Assembly (NCBI GenBank): GCA_038850735.1
Contig: JAWCLO010000004.1
Location: forward strand, 1-64,000
DNA: 64,000 nucleotides
Origin: Methanomassiliicoccales archaeon
GTDB lineage: Archaea > Thermoplasmatota > Thermoplasmata > Methanomassiliicoccales > JACIVX01
Reading direction: 5' to 3'
Positions 1 through 8,545 of this stretch are shown piece by piece. Within the stretch, counting starts at the first letter, position 1, and each line of letters opens with the position of its first letter. The translations under genes and the position numbers were made by a program. The notes under the pieces were generated by a model. That model made no database searches. It was not told the origin of the DNA and was given only the letters and a program-made list of their open reading frames with translations.

Positions 1-2563
1 GCATGATCAAACACGAGGATGGTTTTATTCGCAACTTGCTGCTAGTTGCATTTGCTTCCAGAGGGCACCCTATGAATCGGTACTGATGCACGGTTGGGTT
101 CTTGATCCCAAAGGGCAACCGATGTCGAAAAGCCGCGGAAATGTAATTGAGCCGGCTAGCGTCATAAAGGAATACGGGGCCGATGCGCTGAGATTCTACA
201 TGATGCGAACGAATGCGCCATGGGAGGACATAGCATTTCAATTTGAGGGCGTGAAAAATGCAAGAAAGACCCTCAACATTTTATGGAATGTCTGCAATTT
301 TGCCACTTCTTACATGGCACTCGATAAGTTTGATCCTGCATTAGTAAACGATGAAATAATAAAAAATGCGTTCAGAAAGGAGGATCTCTGGCTTATTTCG
401 AGATGTGAGAAACTGAAAAACGATGTCACACGTCATCTCAATTCATATGAGTTGCATAAAGCGACTAGAGCGCTTGAAGAATTCATACTCGAAGATTTGA
501 GCAGATGGTACGTGAGACTTGTTAGAGATCGGATGTGGAAAGAAGAAGGAGATTCGGATAAATTAGCAGCGTACAAGACTCTACACGATGTTCTGATGAA
601 TGTCACCAAGCTCCTGGCACCATTTTGTCCTCATATTGCCGAAGAGATTTACCAACACTTGGATGGCTCTATGGAATCCATCCACATGCTAGATTGGCCA
701 GCAGCAGACCTTACGCGTACGAATGATAAATTAGAATCAGCAATGAAGACCATTCAAGAAATTGTTGAAATTGTCACAAAGGAACGTCAGGCTCAGGGAG
801 TCAAGCTTCGGTGGCCACTTCGTCGTATAATTATAAAGGCGAATAGCAACGAAGTAATGAATTCGATCAAGTCGCTTGAATCAATATTATTGTCGCAAGC
901 AAATGTCAAAACAATTGAATATGTCGATCCAGGTGAGGAGTGGGAAGAGCTCATTCTGAACGTAGTTCCAAATCCACATGCCATTGGAAAAGTATACAGA
1001 CAGTGGTCGAGTAAAATAGCGGTTCTGCTTAAGACAAGACCGGCAAAACAAGTGAAGCAAAGCGTCGAAAAGGGAGAATATTATCTCGGGGTCGAGGGGC
1101 AGTTGCTCAAAATCGAGCCCAATATGGTCTCATTTACAGTCTCCCTTCCACCAGATATCATCGGCACGAAATTCTCAGCCGGCGAATTATATATGGACTT
1201 CAAAATCACACCGGAAATCGAAGCCGAAGGATACGCACGAGAAATTATCAGAAGAATTCAGCAAATGAGGAAGGATGCGAAATTGGATATTGAAGAATAT
1301 ATAAAGGTACAATTGAGTGCTTCCGAGAAAATTCAAGAATTCATTGAAAGCCATAAGAGCTATGTAATGAATGAGACAAGGGCTCGTGACATTGTTTTTG
1401 TTGATGAGCCAGATGGAGAAATGGTCGTTGAATGGGATATTGAAGGAGAAAAGGTGGTAATAGGTATTACCTCGCTTCACACAAAAGATGCAATCAAGGA
1501 ATTCTCGATGATACCTGGCCTATCAAAAGAAGCCTCTATTGCACTTGCAGAAGCAGGATACAGAAACATTGAAGGTCTAAGAAAAGCAGGAACTGAAGCC
1601 CTATCGAAAGTCAGTGGCCTAGACAAGAACGACCTAAGAAAGATACTGCATTACTTCGAAAAAAGTGAACCTCAAGTAATTGAAACATGCCCAAATTGTG
1701 GGGTTCCTGTAAAGATGGATTCGCTTGTTTGCTCATCCTGCGGCAAAGTACTGAAGGAAGACAAGGCCATGCCAAAGGAAGAATTTATTATGTACTTATT
1801 GCGAATACCGCGAATGAATAGAGTCAAAGCAGAGCTTCTTTACGATTCTGGGTTCAATAATTTGGAGAAAATTAAGAATGCGAAACTTGAGGAGCTCCGC
1901 GCGCTTGGCGGCATAGGATCAAAGACGGCAGAAGCGATTTTCAATTATGCACTTTATGGTGGTTTTGAAAAGAATTTAAAGTGCGCTACGTGTGGTGCGA
2001 TCATCAGGCCAAATGAAATTTCATGTTCCTCATGTGGTGCGAGTGTTTCCATTGGTTCACAAGAAGTTGAAGAAGTCGAAGCATTAGAAAGCCCAGTCAT
2101 GGAAGATATTCAACTCGAAAAATCATTCACTTATCTGATCAAGGAGGAAAAATCAGAGCGATCTTACTATCTTTTTAAGCAGGCCCTTTCAAAGGGTTTT
2201 AAGGGATTCTGCGTAACGAGAAACTATCCTCTAAAGATAAGATCGAGGTATGATATTGGCGATGTGCCCATAATATGGCTTTCAAATGTGGGAAAGGAAA
2301 ACAGTCTTCGTCCTAAAGACTTGGAGAAGCTCAGTGTCTCGCTTGAGCAATTCCTTTCATCCACGGAAAACGCCATTATACTGCTGGATGGTCTTGAATA
2401 CCTCATTACTAATAACAATTTCATTACAGTTCTTCGATTCGTCCAGTCCCTCCGCGATCAGGTGGCAATTAGGGAAGCGATACTACTGCTTGCATTGAAT
2501 CCTTCGACGCTCGCACAGCACGAACTTAATCTCTTGGAGAAAGAAGTTGATACAACAATTTAA
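1..2563 (+). CDS. ileS: isoleucyl-tRNA synthetase, 3' part, with C-terminal HhH/zinc-ribbon/DUF835 extension
   Basis: Charges tRNA-Ile with isoleucine in the cytoplasm. The frame is open to the window edge: codons from base 2 read through a typical class Ia stretch (RGWFYSQL, APYESVLMHGWV), so the gene is 5'-truncated by the window and the ATG at 86 is internal. The KMSKS loop appears as PMSKSRGN, followed by the anticodon-binding region and IleS C-terminal part to about residue 470 (counted from the ATG at 86). Beyond it come a helix-hairpin-helix (about 476-525), a zinc ribbon (CPNC/CSSC, from about 535), a second HhH (about 570-625), a second ribbon (CATC/CSSC, from about 633) and a DUF835 domain (about 680-825) with its LLDGLEYL motif. 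The tail is not part of a normal IleS. No stop or frame change separates it from the synthetase. Confidence 0.95.
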   Translation, partial: HDQTRGWFYSQLAASCICFQRAPYESVLMHGWVLDPKGQPMSKSRGNVIEPASVIKEYGADALRFYMMRTNAPWEDIAFQFEGVKNARKTLNILWNVCNFATSYMALDKFDPALVNDEIIKNAFRKEDLWLISRCEKLKNDVTRHLNSYELHKATRALEEFILEDLSRWYVRLVRDRMWKEEGDSDKLAAYKTLHDVLMNVTKLLAPFCPHIAEEIYQHLDGSMESIHMLDWPAADLTRTNDKLESAMKTIQEIVEIVTKERQAQGVKLRWPLRRIIIKANSNEVMNSIKSLESILLSQANVKTIEYVDPGEEWEELILNVVPNPHAIGKVYRQWSSKIAVLLKTRPAKQVKQSVEKGEYYLGVEGQLLKIEPNMVSFTVSLPPDIIGTKFSAGELYMDFKITPEIEAEGYAREIIRRIQQMRKDAKLDIEEYIKVQLSASEKIQEFIESHKSYVMNETRARDIVFVDEPDGEMVVEWDIEGEKVVIGITSLHTKDAIKEFSMIPGLSKEASIALAEAGYRNIEGLRKAGTEALSKVSGLDKNDLRKILHYFEKSEPQVIETCPNCGVPVKMDSLVCSSCGKVLKEDKAMPKEEFIMYLLRIPRMNRVKAELLYDSGFNNLEKIKNAKLEELRALGGIGSKTAEAIFNYALYGGFEKNLKCATCGAIIRPNEISCSSCGASVSIGSQEVEEVEALESPVMEDIQLEKSFTYLIKEEKSERSYYLFKQALSKGFKGFCVTRNYPLKIRSRYDIGDVPIIWLSNVGKENSLRPKDLEKLSVSLEQFLSSTENAIILLDGLEYLITNNNFITVLRFVQSLRDQVAIREAILLLALNPSTLAQHELNLLEKEVDTTI

Positions 2564-2567
2564 TGCA

Positions 2568-3365
2568 TCAGGAGTTGCGATCGCTTCGATTCAATAGTGC
2601 CGAAATCACCATGTCAAACCCCGGAACAGTTTTATATTTTTCCAGTTCGTGCGGTTTTACCCATTGGTACTCAGTATGCTCCCAGTCCAATGTAACATCA
2701 AAATCGCCAACTTCGAATAAGTAGGAGTGAATTGCCCAAATTCTATTCCCCGATCGCGCCCATATTTTAGGTCCAACTTTTAGGAGTTTTGCATTAGAAA
2801 CTCCGACCTCTTCGAGGACTTCTTTGTATGCTGTTTCCAATGGCACTTCGTTCTTTTCCACAAATCCACTTATGCCGGCCCAATACCCTTTGAAAGTCCC
2901 GACTTTTTCGCTCCGTTTCAGTATCAGGATTTCATTATCTCTTTTAAGAATACACGATACAACGTTAACCTCGTCTATATCAGGCAGTTCCAATTCACCA
3001 GTAGTACCATTTACAATTGCGCGATCGTCATTTCTCAAGAGAGATATGTCTATGCAATCAATCATTGGAATTCCGGCCATTACCGCACCTGTTGCTATAA
3101 TGGGTTCTGCTCTATGATTAATGATAGCGGCAGGAGATTTTTTCATCTTCTTGAGCTGAAGAATCGCATAAGAGCCAACCGTGCTTCCTTTTCCTACAGG
3201 GAACGCCATGATTCTTCCGTCTATGCTCGTCCCCTTCAAATTCTCAGGTGCAAGTAAAGTACCATTGGTGACATTAACACCACCAAGAAAGCTAAAGGGT
3301 GAATTTATGAGCAGTATTCTTCCTTCCACTTTACCTTTAGAAATACCTCTACCTTTCAAAATCAA
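2568..3365 (-). CDS. phosphomevalonate dehydratase small subunit (aconitase X swivel domain, DUF126) fused to a Nudix domain
   Basis: The N-terminal ~125 residues are the AcnX small-subunit swivel domain (start KGRGISKGKVEG; GKGSTVGSYAI; NHRAEPIIATGA). With the large subunit it dehydrates 5-phosphomevalonate in the archaeal mevalonate pathway. The C-terminal half is a Nudix hydrolase domain; its box starts at about G167 (GFVEKNE, then KEVLEEVGV), with Lys in place of the usual Arg of REUXEE. The open frame extends to 3440, but a TTG at 3365 overlaps the large-subunit stop as TTGA and falls just before the conserved domain start, so I prefer it. Co-transcribed with the large subunit. The Nudix substrate is unknown; a role in isoprenoid phosphate metabolism is inference. 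Confidence 0.85.
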   Translation of the reverse strand: MILKGRGISKGKVEGRILLINSPFSFLGGVNVTNGTLLAPENLKGTSIDGRIMAFPVGKGSTVGSYAILQLKKMKKSPAAIINHRAEPIIATGAVMAGIPMIDCIDISLLRNDDRAIVNGTTGELELPDIDEVNVVSCILKRDNEILILKRSEKVGTFKGYWAGISGFVEKNEVPLETAYKEVLEEVGVSNAKLLKVGPKIWARSGNRIWAIHSYLFEVGDFDVTLDWEHTEYQWVKPHELEKYKTVPGFDMVISALLNRSDRNS

Positions 3366-4531
3366 ATGACCATCTCCAATAGTCGAATTGCATCCGCACA
3401 GGTCACTTTTTGCGAGCAGAGGGTAGGCAAATAGCAACACGCCTTAGCTGAGTTTGTTCCAGTGAATCTGTAACGTTTTTCAATAGGCGCTACAACCATG
3501 CATGTATCGCATACAACTTTGCCAAAGCGTTCTAGGATTTCTGTTTCTCTGGGGCACTTTTCTGTCATATATCTTGAAGTGCAAAACCAAACATCTACAT
3601 CCTTATTCTTTTTAGCCTGAGCAAGCTCCGCAGCAAGCCACCTCATTTCCTCAATCGAGAGGTGCGGACAACCAAGTGCGATTAGCTCAGGATCAGTTCC
3701 TGAGGTCAGTGATTCACAGACTTCCTTAAGTTCTTCATCAGTTACCTCAACCTTTTCTAAATGCGATAAATCGAAATGATTTGACTCAGGCGTCAATCCT
3801 TCCACGTGAAACATCGCCACGGATCCTGATGACGCCATTGCTGCAGCCATCGTTTTGAGTTCATCTGCATTTGGATGGATTCCGGTAAAATAAGGTATAC
3901 CGCCTGAAACGATTTTTCCTACTGCATAACCAAGCAATGAGTGACTAAACACACCAGCTTTGATTTTTGCCTTGATTATAATCGTCGGCTTTCTGTTTTC
4001 GGTTATATGCAAACCGTAATTTGGCGTCTTTCCGATTATGGCAGCGGCAAGAGCTCCAGGTCCACCCTCCCTATTCGTCCTCGCCCCTATCACTGAATTT
4101 GCATAAGACAGAGCAGATGATTCCGCCCAGGAAATTGTATCGCCTTGATGAGGTTTATTTACGGTAAGGTATGGTGTGCAAGTGCAACTCACGGTTACTC
4201 CCATTCTTTCGTAATAAGATATTATTTCGAGCTGTCTTTCTGCAAATTCTTCATCCACGCCCATTTCCTTCCATCGTCTGAGATCCATGCCTGCAGGATT
4301 TAACGTTGTTGGCACCTCAACCCTTGTATCTCTCGAAATTTCGGCCAAAAAACTAATTCCACCATCGCCGATTGTTTTGTAGGAAACGCCCGATAGATGA
4401 GCAGATGTGATGGGTATCAAGTGATCAGCATCGTAAATTGTACCGAGTGCTACCAGCAATTCCATAGCTTTTTGCCTGCCATAGCCTTCTTCTCCGCTTA
4501 ATATCCTCTCCTCGGCTTTTGTCAGGTACAT
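3362..4531 (-). CDS. phosphomevalonate dehydratase large subunit (aconitase X, DUF521)
   Basis: Catalytic subunit of AcnX-type phosphomevalonate dehydratase, which makes trans-anhydromevalonate 5-phosphate in the modified archaeal mevalonate pathway. The 389-residue protein has the family start (LTKAEERILSGEEG), the SAHLSGVSYKTIGD segment, CTCTPYL, the WAESSALSYANSVIGARTNREGG signature and C-terminal cysteines (CDTCMVV, KACCY) suited to an Fe-S cluster. The length is normal for the family. It precedes and overlaps the small-subunit/Nudix gene on the same strand, as expected for a two-subunit enzyme. The ATG at 4531 is the only sensible start. Confidence 0.9.
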   Translation of the reverse strand: MYLTKAEERILSGEEGYGRQKAMELLVALGTIYDADHLIPITSAHLSGVSYKTIGDGGISFLAEISRDTRVEVPTTLNPAGMDLRRWKEMGVDEEFAERQLEIISYYERMGVTVSCTCTPYLTVNKPHQGDTISWAESSALSYANSVIGARTNREGGPGALAAAIIGKTPNYGLHITENRKPTIIIKAKIKAGVFSHSLLGYAVGKIVSGGIPYFTGIHPNADELKTMAAAMASSGSVAMFHVEGLTPESNHFDLSHLEKVEVTDEELKEVCESLTSGTDPELIALGCPHLSIEEMRWLAAELAQAKKNKDVDVWFCTSRYMTEKCPRETEILERFGKVVCDTCMVVAPIEKRYRFTGTNSAKACCYLPTLCSQKVTCADAIRLLEMVI

Positions 4532-4895
4532 TCTGAATCCGAGTAGGCATGTAAATAGAAAAACCTTATGATAGCAAAACTAAAAATCGAAGGAAATCAA
4601 GGCGGGCCTGCCGGGATTTTCATCTCTGAGTTCAGAGATTTTGAACCCGAGTTTGAGGCTCTCTTCGGACATCTGCCACCGGAGGCCTCTGTGATATCCA
4701 AGCTACACTACAGGCCCTTTAAATGGCCCGATAGAATGTGTATGCAATAAAGCTTTTGAATTGATCTCGATGAGCAGAAAATTCTTAGATTCAAATTCTA
4801 AGCTTGAATTTTGGATTTTGATTCAATCTATATAGACTGTGAATACACAATGATTAAGATTGTTGAATGTTCTCAACGAATTGATAGGTGCTGTG
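4532..4895. other. intergenic region between divergent genes
   Basis: This 364-base stretch holds the divergent promoters of the AcnX genes (minus strand) and the beta-propeller membrane protein (plus strand). A 60-codon frame from 4568 has no recognisable features and is probably chance. The second half is very AT-rich. No RNA or repeat was recognised. Confidence 0.5.
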
Positions 4896-6518
4896 ATGCT
4901 AAGAACTCTGAAGTGGCTGATTCCGAAATCCGCCAAGCAACGTAAGCGCTTTACTATTTCCATCGTACTCGTCATCATTATATGCATAGATCTTGCGCTA
5001 ATTTATTACAATCTTACAATAGCAACAGATGAAAAGAAAGTAGAAATAGCTACCCTACCATCTGATGTCTTAGAAGTAAAATTCGCTGTGCCAGATCGTG
5101 TGCTTGTCAGGACAAATGACAGTATATTGGCTCTTGAAGATGGCAATACATTGGAATATTTTATTTCCGGCCACCCTACTGATTACATCGTAGGGAGCAT
5201 GACTGGTGCGGTGGCAATTCTGATTGGCAGCAATATGATTTCTTATTATGAGCCTAATAATAACAGTGCTCTATTTTCAATTGAATTGAATGGCTCAATA
5301 GATTTACTTGGGATTTCTGAGAAATATGCAATGGGTTTGTATCGCCCAACTCAAATTGGTTGCATTATCAGAAACGATACCAGTACATGTTTGATGCAGA
5401 TTTCGGTATCATCGGGAGGAGCAATCCTCTGGAAGTACGAATTCCATGAGGAAATTGTAGAAGTCTCCACTGCTAAAAACGCAAATGGAATTGCAATTGC
5501 CTTAGAAAATAACACTGTTTACTATTTTAGGGCCACAGATAGCAAACCTAGGGCAATACTTCAATTCTCAGAAAGAATTAAAAAGCTTGAGGTCTCACCC
5601 TCATGTGTATATCTTGCTGTACTTTACGGTGATGAATCTGTGCATCTCGCCCATATTGATCTCTATAGGGATTATATTGTGTGGACAGCTGATCTTCCGC
5701 TAAATTCTACATCTTTATTCATGCATGGAGAAGCGGAGTCATACATTTTAAGATCCGACGATTCTTTGATTTTTGTAAACGAAACAATCATAACCCCTAT
5801 AATATCGATTCCAAATATCGAAGAAGTTGCCGTCCCATCGGTGTCCGATGAATTTTTTGTCGTTACTTCAGACAAAATCGAAAAATTTCAATTAGGAAGA
5901 GCTACTCCTATATGGCGAGCTGACACGACACTTTTGAATTCAACAAGACTTGCTGTAGATACGACTGGATCTTCCTTAGTCATTTGGTCAAGAAATCATT
6001 ACGCACTCATAGATGATTCAGAAGCAACCTATGGTAACAGCGCGCTTACTCGGGCAATAGGATTTCTCATTATTGCCGAAATTGTTTTGATACCTGTTTA
6101 CCACTGGCGCAGGAAGATTGTTAATTTTAACAGACACCACGCATTCGTGCTCTTTTTAGGAGCGCTCGGAGGTGCAATCGCTTATTCTGTGATGGAGGGT
6201 TTAACAGCGGGTGAGCACTCTGCCACCAGCATTCTCCTGACAATTCTTGCAGCATTTATTGCCGCTTCTTCTTCGCTTGTGTCATGGAAATCCGAAGGGG
6301 GACTAGGTGGAATCATCTATGGATCGGTTGCGGGACTCTTGCTTTCAATTCCAGTTTCACTCTGTGCGCAATTCATTACCTGGAGTTTCGAAATGGACAT
6401 TCCAAGTTTCGATTCTAGTTTCGCAACAATCATTTACGGCTTTCTCATGAGTGTGAAAATTGCACCTGTTGGGGCAGTGATCGGGGCTATTTATAATAAA
6501 GTGTTGACGTCCGTTTGA
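4896..6518 (+). CDS. membrane-anchored beta-propeller-like protein with C-terminal membrane domain
   Basis: Unrecognised at family level. About 540 residues: one N-terminal transmembrane helix (FTISIVLVIIICIDLALIYY), then some 330 residues of short beta-rich repeats resembling PQQ/WD-type propeller blades, with N-glycosylation-like NxT/NxS sites suggesting an extracytoplasmic face. About five hydrophobic helices form the C-terminus, the last ones glycine-rich. The open frame starts with TTG at 4860, but the ATG at 4896 has AGGTG just upstream and is preferred. It may sense or scaffold at the membrane; no catalytic motif was seen. It stands alone between divergent and convergent neighbours. 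Confidence 0.7.
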   Translation: MLRTLKWLIPKSAKQRKRFTISIVLVIIICIDLALIYYNLTIATDEKKVEIATLPSDVLEVKFAVPDRVLVRTNDSILALEDGNTLEYFISGHPTDYIVGSMTGAVAILIGSNMISYYEPNNNSALFSIELNGSIDLLGISEKYAMGLYRPTQIGCIIRNDTSTCLMQISVSSGGAILWKYEFHEEIVEVSTAKNANGIAIALENNTVYYFRATDSKPRAILQFSERIKKLEVSPSCVYLAVLYGDESVHLAHIDLYRDYIVWTADLPLNSTSLFMHGEAESYILRSDDSLIFVNETIITPIISIPNIEEVAVPSVSDEFFVVTSDKIEKFQLGRATPIWRADTTLLNSTRLAVDTTGSSLVIWSRNHYALIDDSEATYGNSALTRAIGFLIIAEIVLIPVYHWRRKIVNFNRHHAFVLFLGALGGAIAYSVMEGLTAGEHSATSILLTILAAFIAASSSLVSWKSEGGLGGIIYGSVAGLLLSIPVSLCAQFITWSFEMDIPSFDSSFATIIYGFLMSVKIAPVGAVIGAIYNKVLTSV

Positions 6519-6639
6519 TTCCATAATATCTTTTCATTTTCTATTTTCATCTGGAGGTCCTGATTCGAAGATTGGCAAAAAATGCAGACCTAAGCATCTC
6601 TACAAAAGCCAATTGGTTGCAGTTCGCAAAGAACCTGAG

Positions 6640-6792
6640 CTACTTCTTTTTGAACTCAGTATATCCGCATTTGCCACATGATATTCGGTCCGCGTGTTCT
6701 GCCAGGAATACCCCAGGTCCGCATTTCGGGCAGTGCTTCTTCTTTCTTTCCAATTTCCCGCTATTGATCTGATAATAATCCTTTTTCGCCAT
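6640..6792 (-). CDS. rps27ae: 30S ribosomal protein S27ae
   Basis: Small zinc-binding protein of the archaeal 30S subunit. The 50-residue product begins [10 protein letters not shown] and has a four-cysteine zinc ribbon (CPKCG near residue 21 and CGKCGY near residue 39). The length matches archaeal S27ae, which lacks the eukaryotic ubiquitin part. It lies 11 bases after rps24e in the same operon, its usual archaeal partner. The opposite-strand frame over this stretch is a shadow. Confidence 0.95.
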   Translation of the reverse strand: MAKKDYYQINSGKLERKKKHCPKCGPGVFLAEHADRISCGKCGYTEFKKK

Positions 6793-6803
6793 GACTAGCC
6801 CTC

Positions 6804-7142
6804 CTATTTCTTAGCTGCAGGCGCAGGTTTTGTGCTCTTTTCTTGCTTTTTCTGTTCCTTTTCAGCTAGCTTGTTTCTAACGAGAACAAATTTACTCTCT
6901 TTGAGTTTTGCCGTTTCTATCGAATCATAGACTTTGGCATATCCGACTGTATGCGATCGGCCAAACTCAGTCTTTGCACTTGTAAGAATTACGCGCTCCT
7001 TTGGAGCATTTAGAATTTCAGAGAGTTTCGATCTGATCGCATCTCGTGAAGGTGTTGGCTCACCAGTATGATCAATCTTGAAGCGCACCTCCAGTCTTTG
7101 TTGAAGAACGTTCTCTTTCTTTTCAATTATTTCGATCTTCAT
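6804..7142 (-). CDS. rps24e: 30S ribosomal protein S24e
   Basis: Archaeal/eukaryotic-type 30S protein of 112 residues. Recognised from the N-terminal strand-rich part ([18 protein letters not shown]), the conserved [17 protein letters not shown] segment and a lysine/alanine-rich tail. Its start overlaps the dephospho-CoA kinase stop by 4 bases (ATGA), indicating translational coupling in the rpoE-spt4-dpcK-S24e-S27ae operon. Confidence 0.95.
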   Translation of the reverse strand: MKIEIIEKKENVLQQRLEVRFKIDHTGEPTPSRDAIRSKLSEILNAPKERVILTSAKTEFGRSHTVGYAKVYDSIETAKLKESKFVLVRNKLAEKEQKKQEKSTKPAPAAKK

Positions 7143-7696
7143 TCACATTCCTCCATTTTGCAAATAATGGCTTTTGCCTTCTTGGAAATATTGTCATTGA
7201 CCCTTACAAAAACCATTCCCTTATCGGGTAACCCGTAGATTAGGCAAGTCCCTACAGGGGCAAGAGCAACACAAACCAGAGCAGCCAAATCCTCCTCTCC
7301 ATCAACGAAGATTTTGATCCTGCCCTCTTCATTAAGTGCACCTCTGATTGTTTCAACAAGGTCGGGACTTATATGGGATGCTGGATTTTTTACAGAAATC
7401 ATTGTGCCGTCAACTTTCTCAATTAGATCTTTTAGAATATCCGCATGTTCTCTCTTTGTTCTGAAGTCAAAAATCAATATGTCAGGCAATAATCCGTTTT
7501 GCAACAGGTTCGAAGTCACTACATCCCCAACTGTGATTAACTTCTGACAATTCCGAATTTCGCTTTGAATATCTTCCATGTTAACAAGAACTCCAAAGGG
7601 CATGTGCAATTGCTCACGCATGGAGTCTTGTAAAATCCATCCTTTCTTAGGAACTTCTAGATTATCTGACCCTGAGTGCGAATTTCCCATTGACAT
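7139..7696 (-). CDS. GTP-dependent dephospho-CoA kinase (DUF359 family)
   Basis: Catalyses the last step of coenzyme A synthesis, phosphorylating dephospho-CoA with GTP in the archaeal-type enzyme. The 185-residue protein shows the family hallmarks: MREQLHMPFG near the N-terminus, LITVGDVVTSNLL, ILIFDFRTKR, VKNPASHIS and VDGEEDLAALVCVALAPVG near the C-terminus. Its usual archaeal place between spt4 and S24e supports the call. The open frame overlaps spt4 by 35 bases; a start nearer MREQLHMPFG would remove the overlap. Confidence 0.93.
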   Translation of the reverse strand: MSMGNSHSGSDNLEVPKKGWILQDSMREQLHMPFGVLVNMEDIQSEIRNCQKLITVGDVVTSNLLQNGLLPDILIFDFRTKREHADILKDLIEKVDGTMISVKNPASHISPDLVETIRGALNEEGRIKIFVDGEEDLAALVCVALAPVGTCLIYGLPDKGMVFVRVNDNISKKAKAIICKMEECE

Positions 7697-7847
7697 TAAT
7701 GCCCATCCTCTTTGCTATTTCAGACTTCGTATGGTCTATAATGATCACGTATCCCTGCCAATCCTCAGAAGTAGGATTTCCACACAGAGGGCAAGTTTCC
7801 TCCTCAGCGATATAACTACAATGTTTGCACGCACGTTGCACCTTCAC
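7662..7847 (-). CDS. spt4: transcription elongation factor Spt4 (RNA polymerase subunit E'')
   Basis: Zinc-binding partner of Spt5 (NusG-like) that promotes RNA polymerase processivity. Sixty-one residues with CKHC and CPLC zinc knuckles and the conserved SEDWQGYVIIIDHTKSEIAKRM segment. It overlaps the rpoE stop by 4 bases, which is the standard archaeal arrangement. Confidence 0.95.
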   Translation of the reverse strand: MKVQRACKHCSYIAEEETCPLCGNPTSEDWQGYVIIIDHTKSEIAKRMGINVNGKFALRVR

Positions 7848-8407
7848 GAGGCACCACCCTTCTTTTTCCGATCCTCTTCAATCCACTCAAATTTTCCAAG
7901 CCCTGGCTGCCTCATCGTGAGCCCTATTTTGCTCTCCCTAGGCGATCGCTCATTAAGACTCAACGCAACTATCCTCGCCCGCACCTTATCGTTCAGCTTC
8001 AAATCTCTTTTTGTGTCCTTCCCAATAAGTCGTTGATTTTCAACGTCAACATCGATTCTATCATCAAGTACCTGACTTATATGAAGGAGACCGTCCAGGG
8101 GACCGAATCTCACAAATGCACCGAATTTCATTACTTCACAAATAAATCCTTCAATAACCTCATGCAACTGTGGTCGAAATACAAGCGCTTCAAATTTCAC
8201 TTTTTGATAAACAGCACCATCACCATGAACAACTCGCCCCAATCCCACTGGTTCAATATTTCTAACTAAGACTGTGTATGAATCATTGCCTTCGATTTTT
8301 CCTTCGAATGATTCCCTTGTCAATTCCTTAACAACCTTGTCTAGATCTTCTCCGAGCCTGTGCGGAGGAATTCTAACTACTTTTTCCTGAGTTGTTAGCA
8401 AGTACAT
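7844..8407 (-). CDS. rpoE: DNA-directed RNA polymerase subunit E' (Rpo7)
   Basis: Forms the polymerase stalk with Rpo4 and binds emerging RNA. The 187-residue protein has the N-terminal RNP-like domain (VVRIPPHRLGEDL, DGAVYQKVKFEALVFRPQ) and a C-terminal S1/OB domain (EGFICEVMKFGAFVRFGPLDGLLHISQV). First gene of a five-gene operon in the common archaeal order. The 138 bases upstream contain AT-rich promoter-like sequence. Confidence 0.96.
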   Translation of the reverse strand: MYLLTTQEKVVRIPPHRLGEDLDKVVKELTRESFEGKIEGNDSYTVLVRNIEPVGLGRVVHGDGAVYQKVKFEALVFRPQLHEVIEGFICEVMKFGAFVRFGPLDGLLHISQVLDDRIDVDVENQRLIGKDTKRDLKLNDKVRARIVALSLNERSPRESKIGLTMRQPGLGKFEWIEEDRKKKGGAS

Positions 8408-8545
8408 TGCAAGCCCCTCTTGGACATTTGGGCATGACTCAACCCTTATTTAAAACTTGAGCCTCTCGCAAAAGCTCCAGAATAATCACCATAAAGAATA
8501 CTTTAAGATTAGAATCAAAAATTGAAAATAAAAAAAGGTTTGTAA

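Noticed and set aside
660-700. Further copies of the GGATGG/CCATCC palindrome in coding sequence (e.g. in ileS)
   Set aside because: The similar string there has a different arm spacing and lies inside a conserved coding region, so it is probably chance.
4568-4750. 60-codon plus-strand frame upstream of the beta-propeller gene
   Set aside because: No ribosome binding site, no recognisable composition or domain, and it occupies the expected promoter region.
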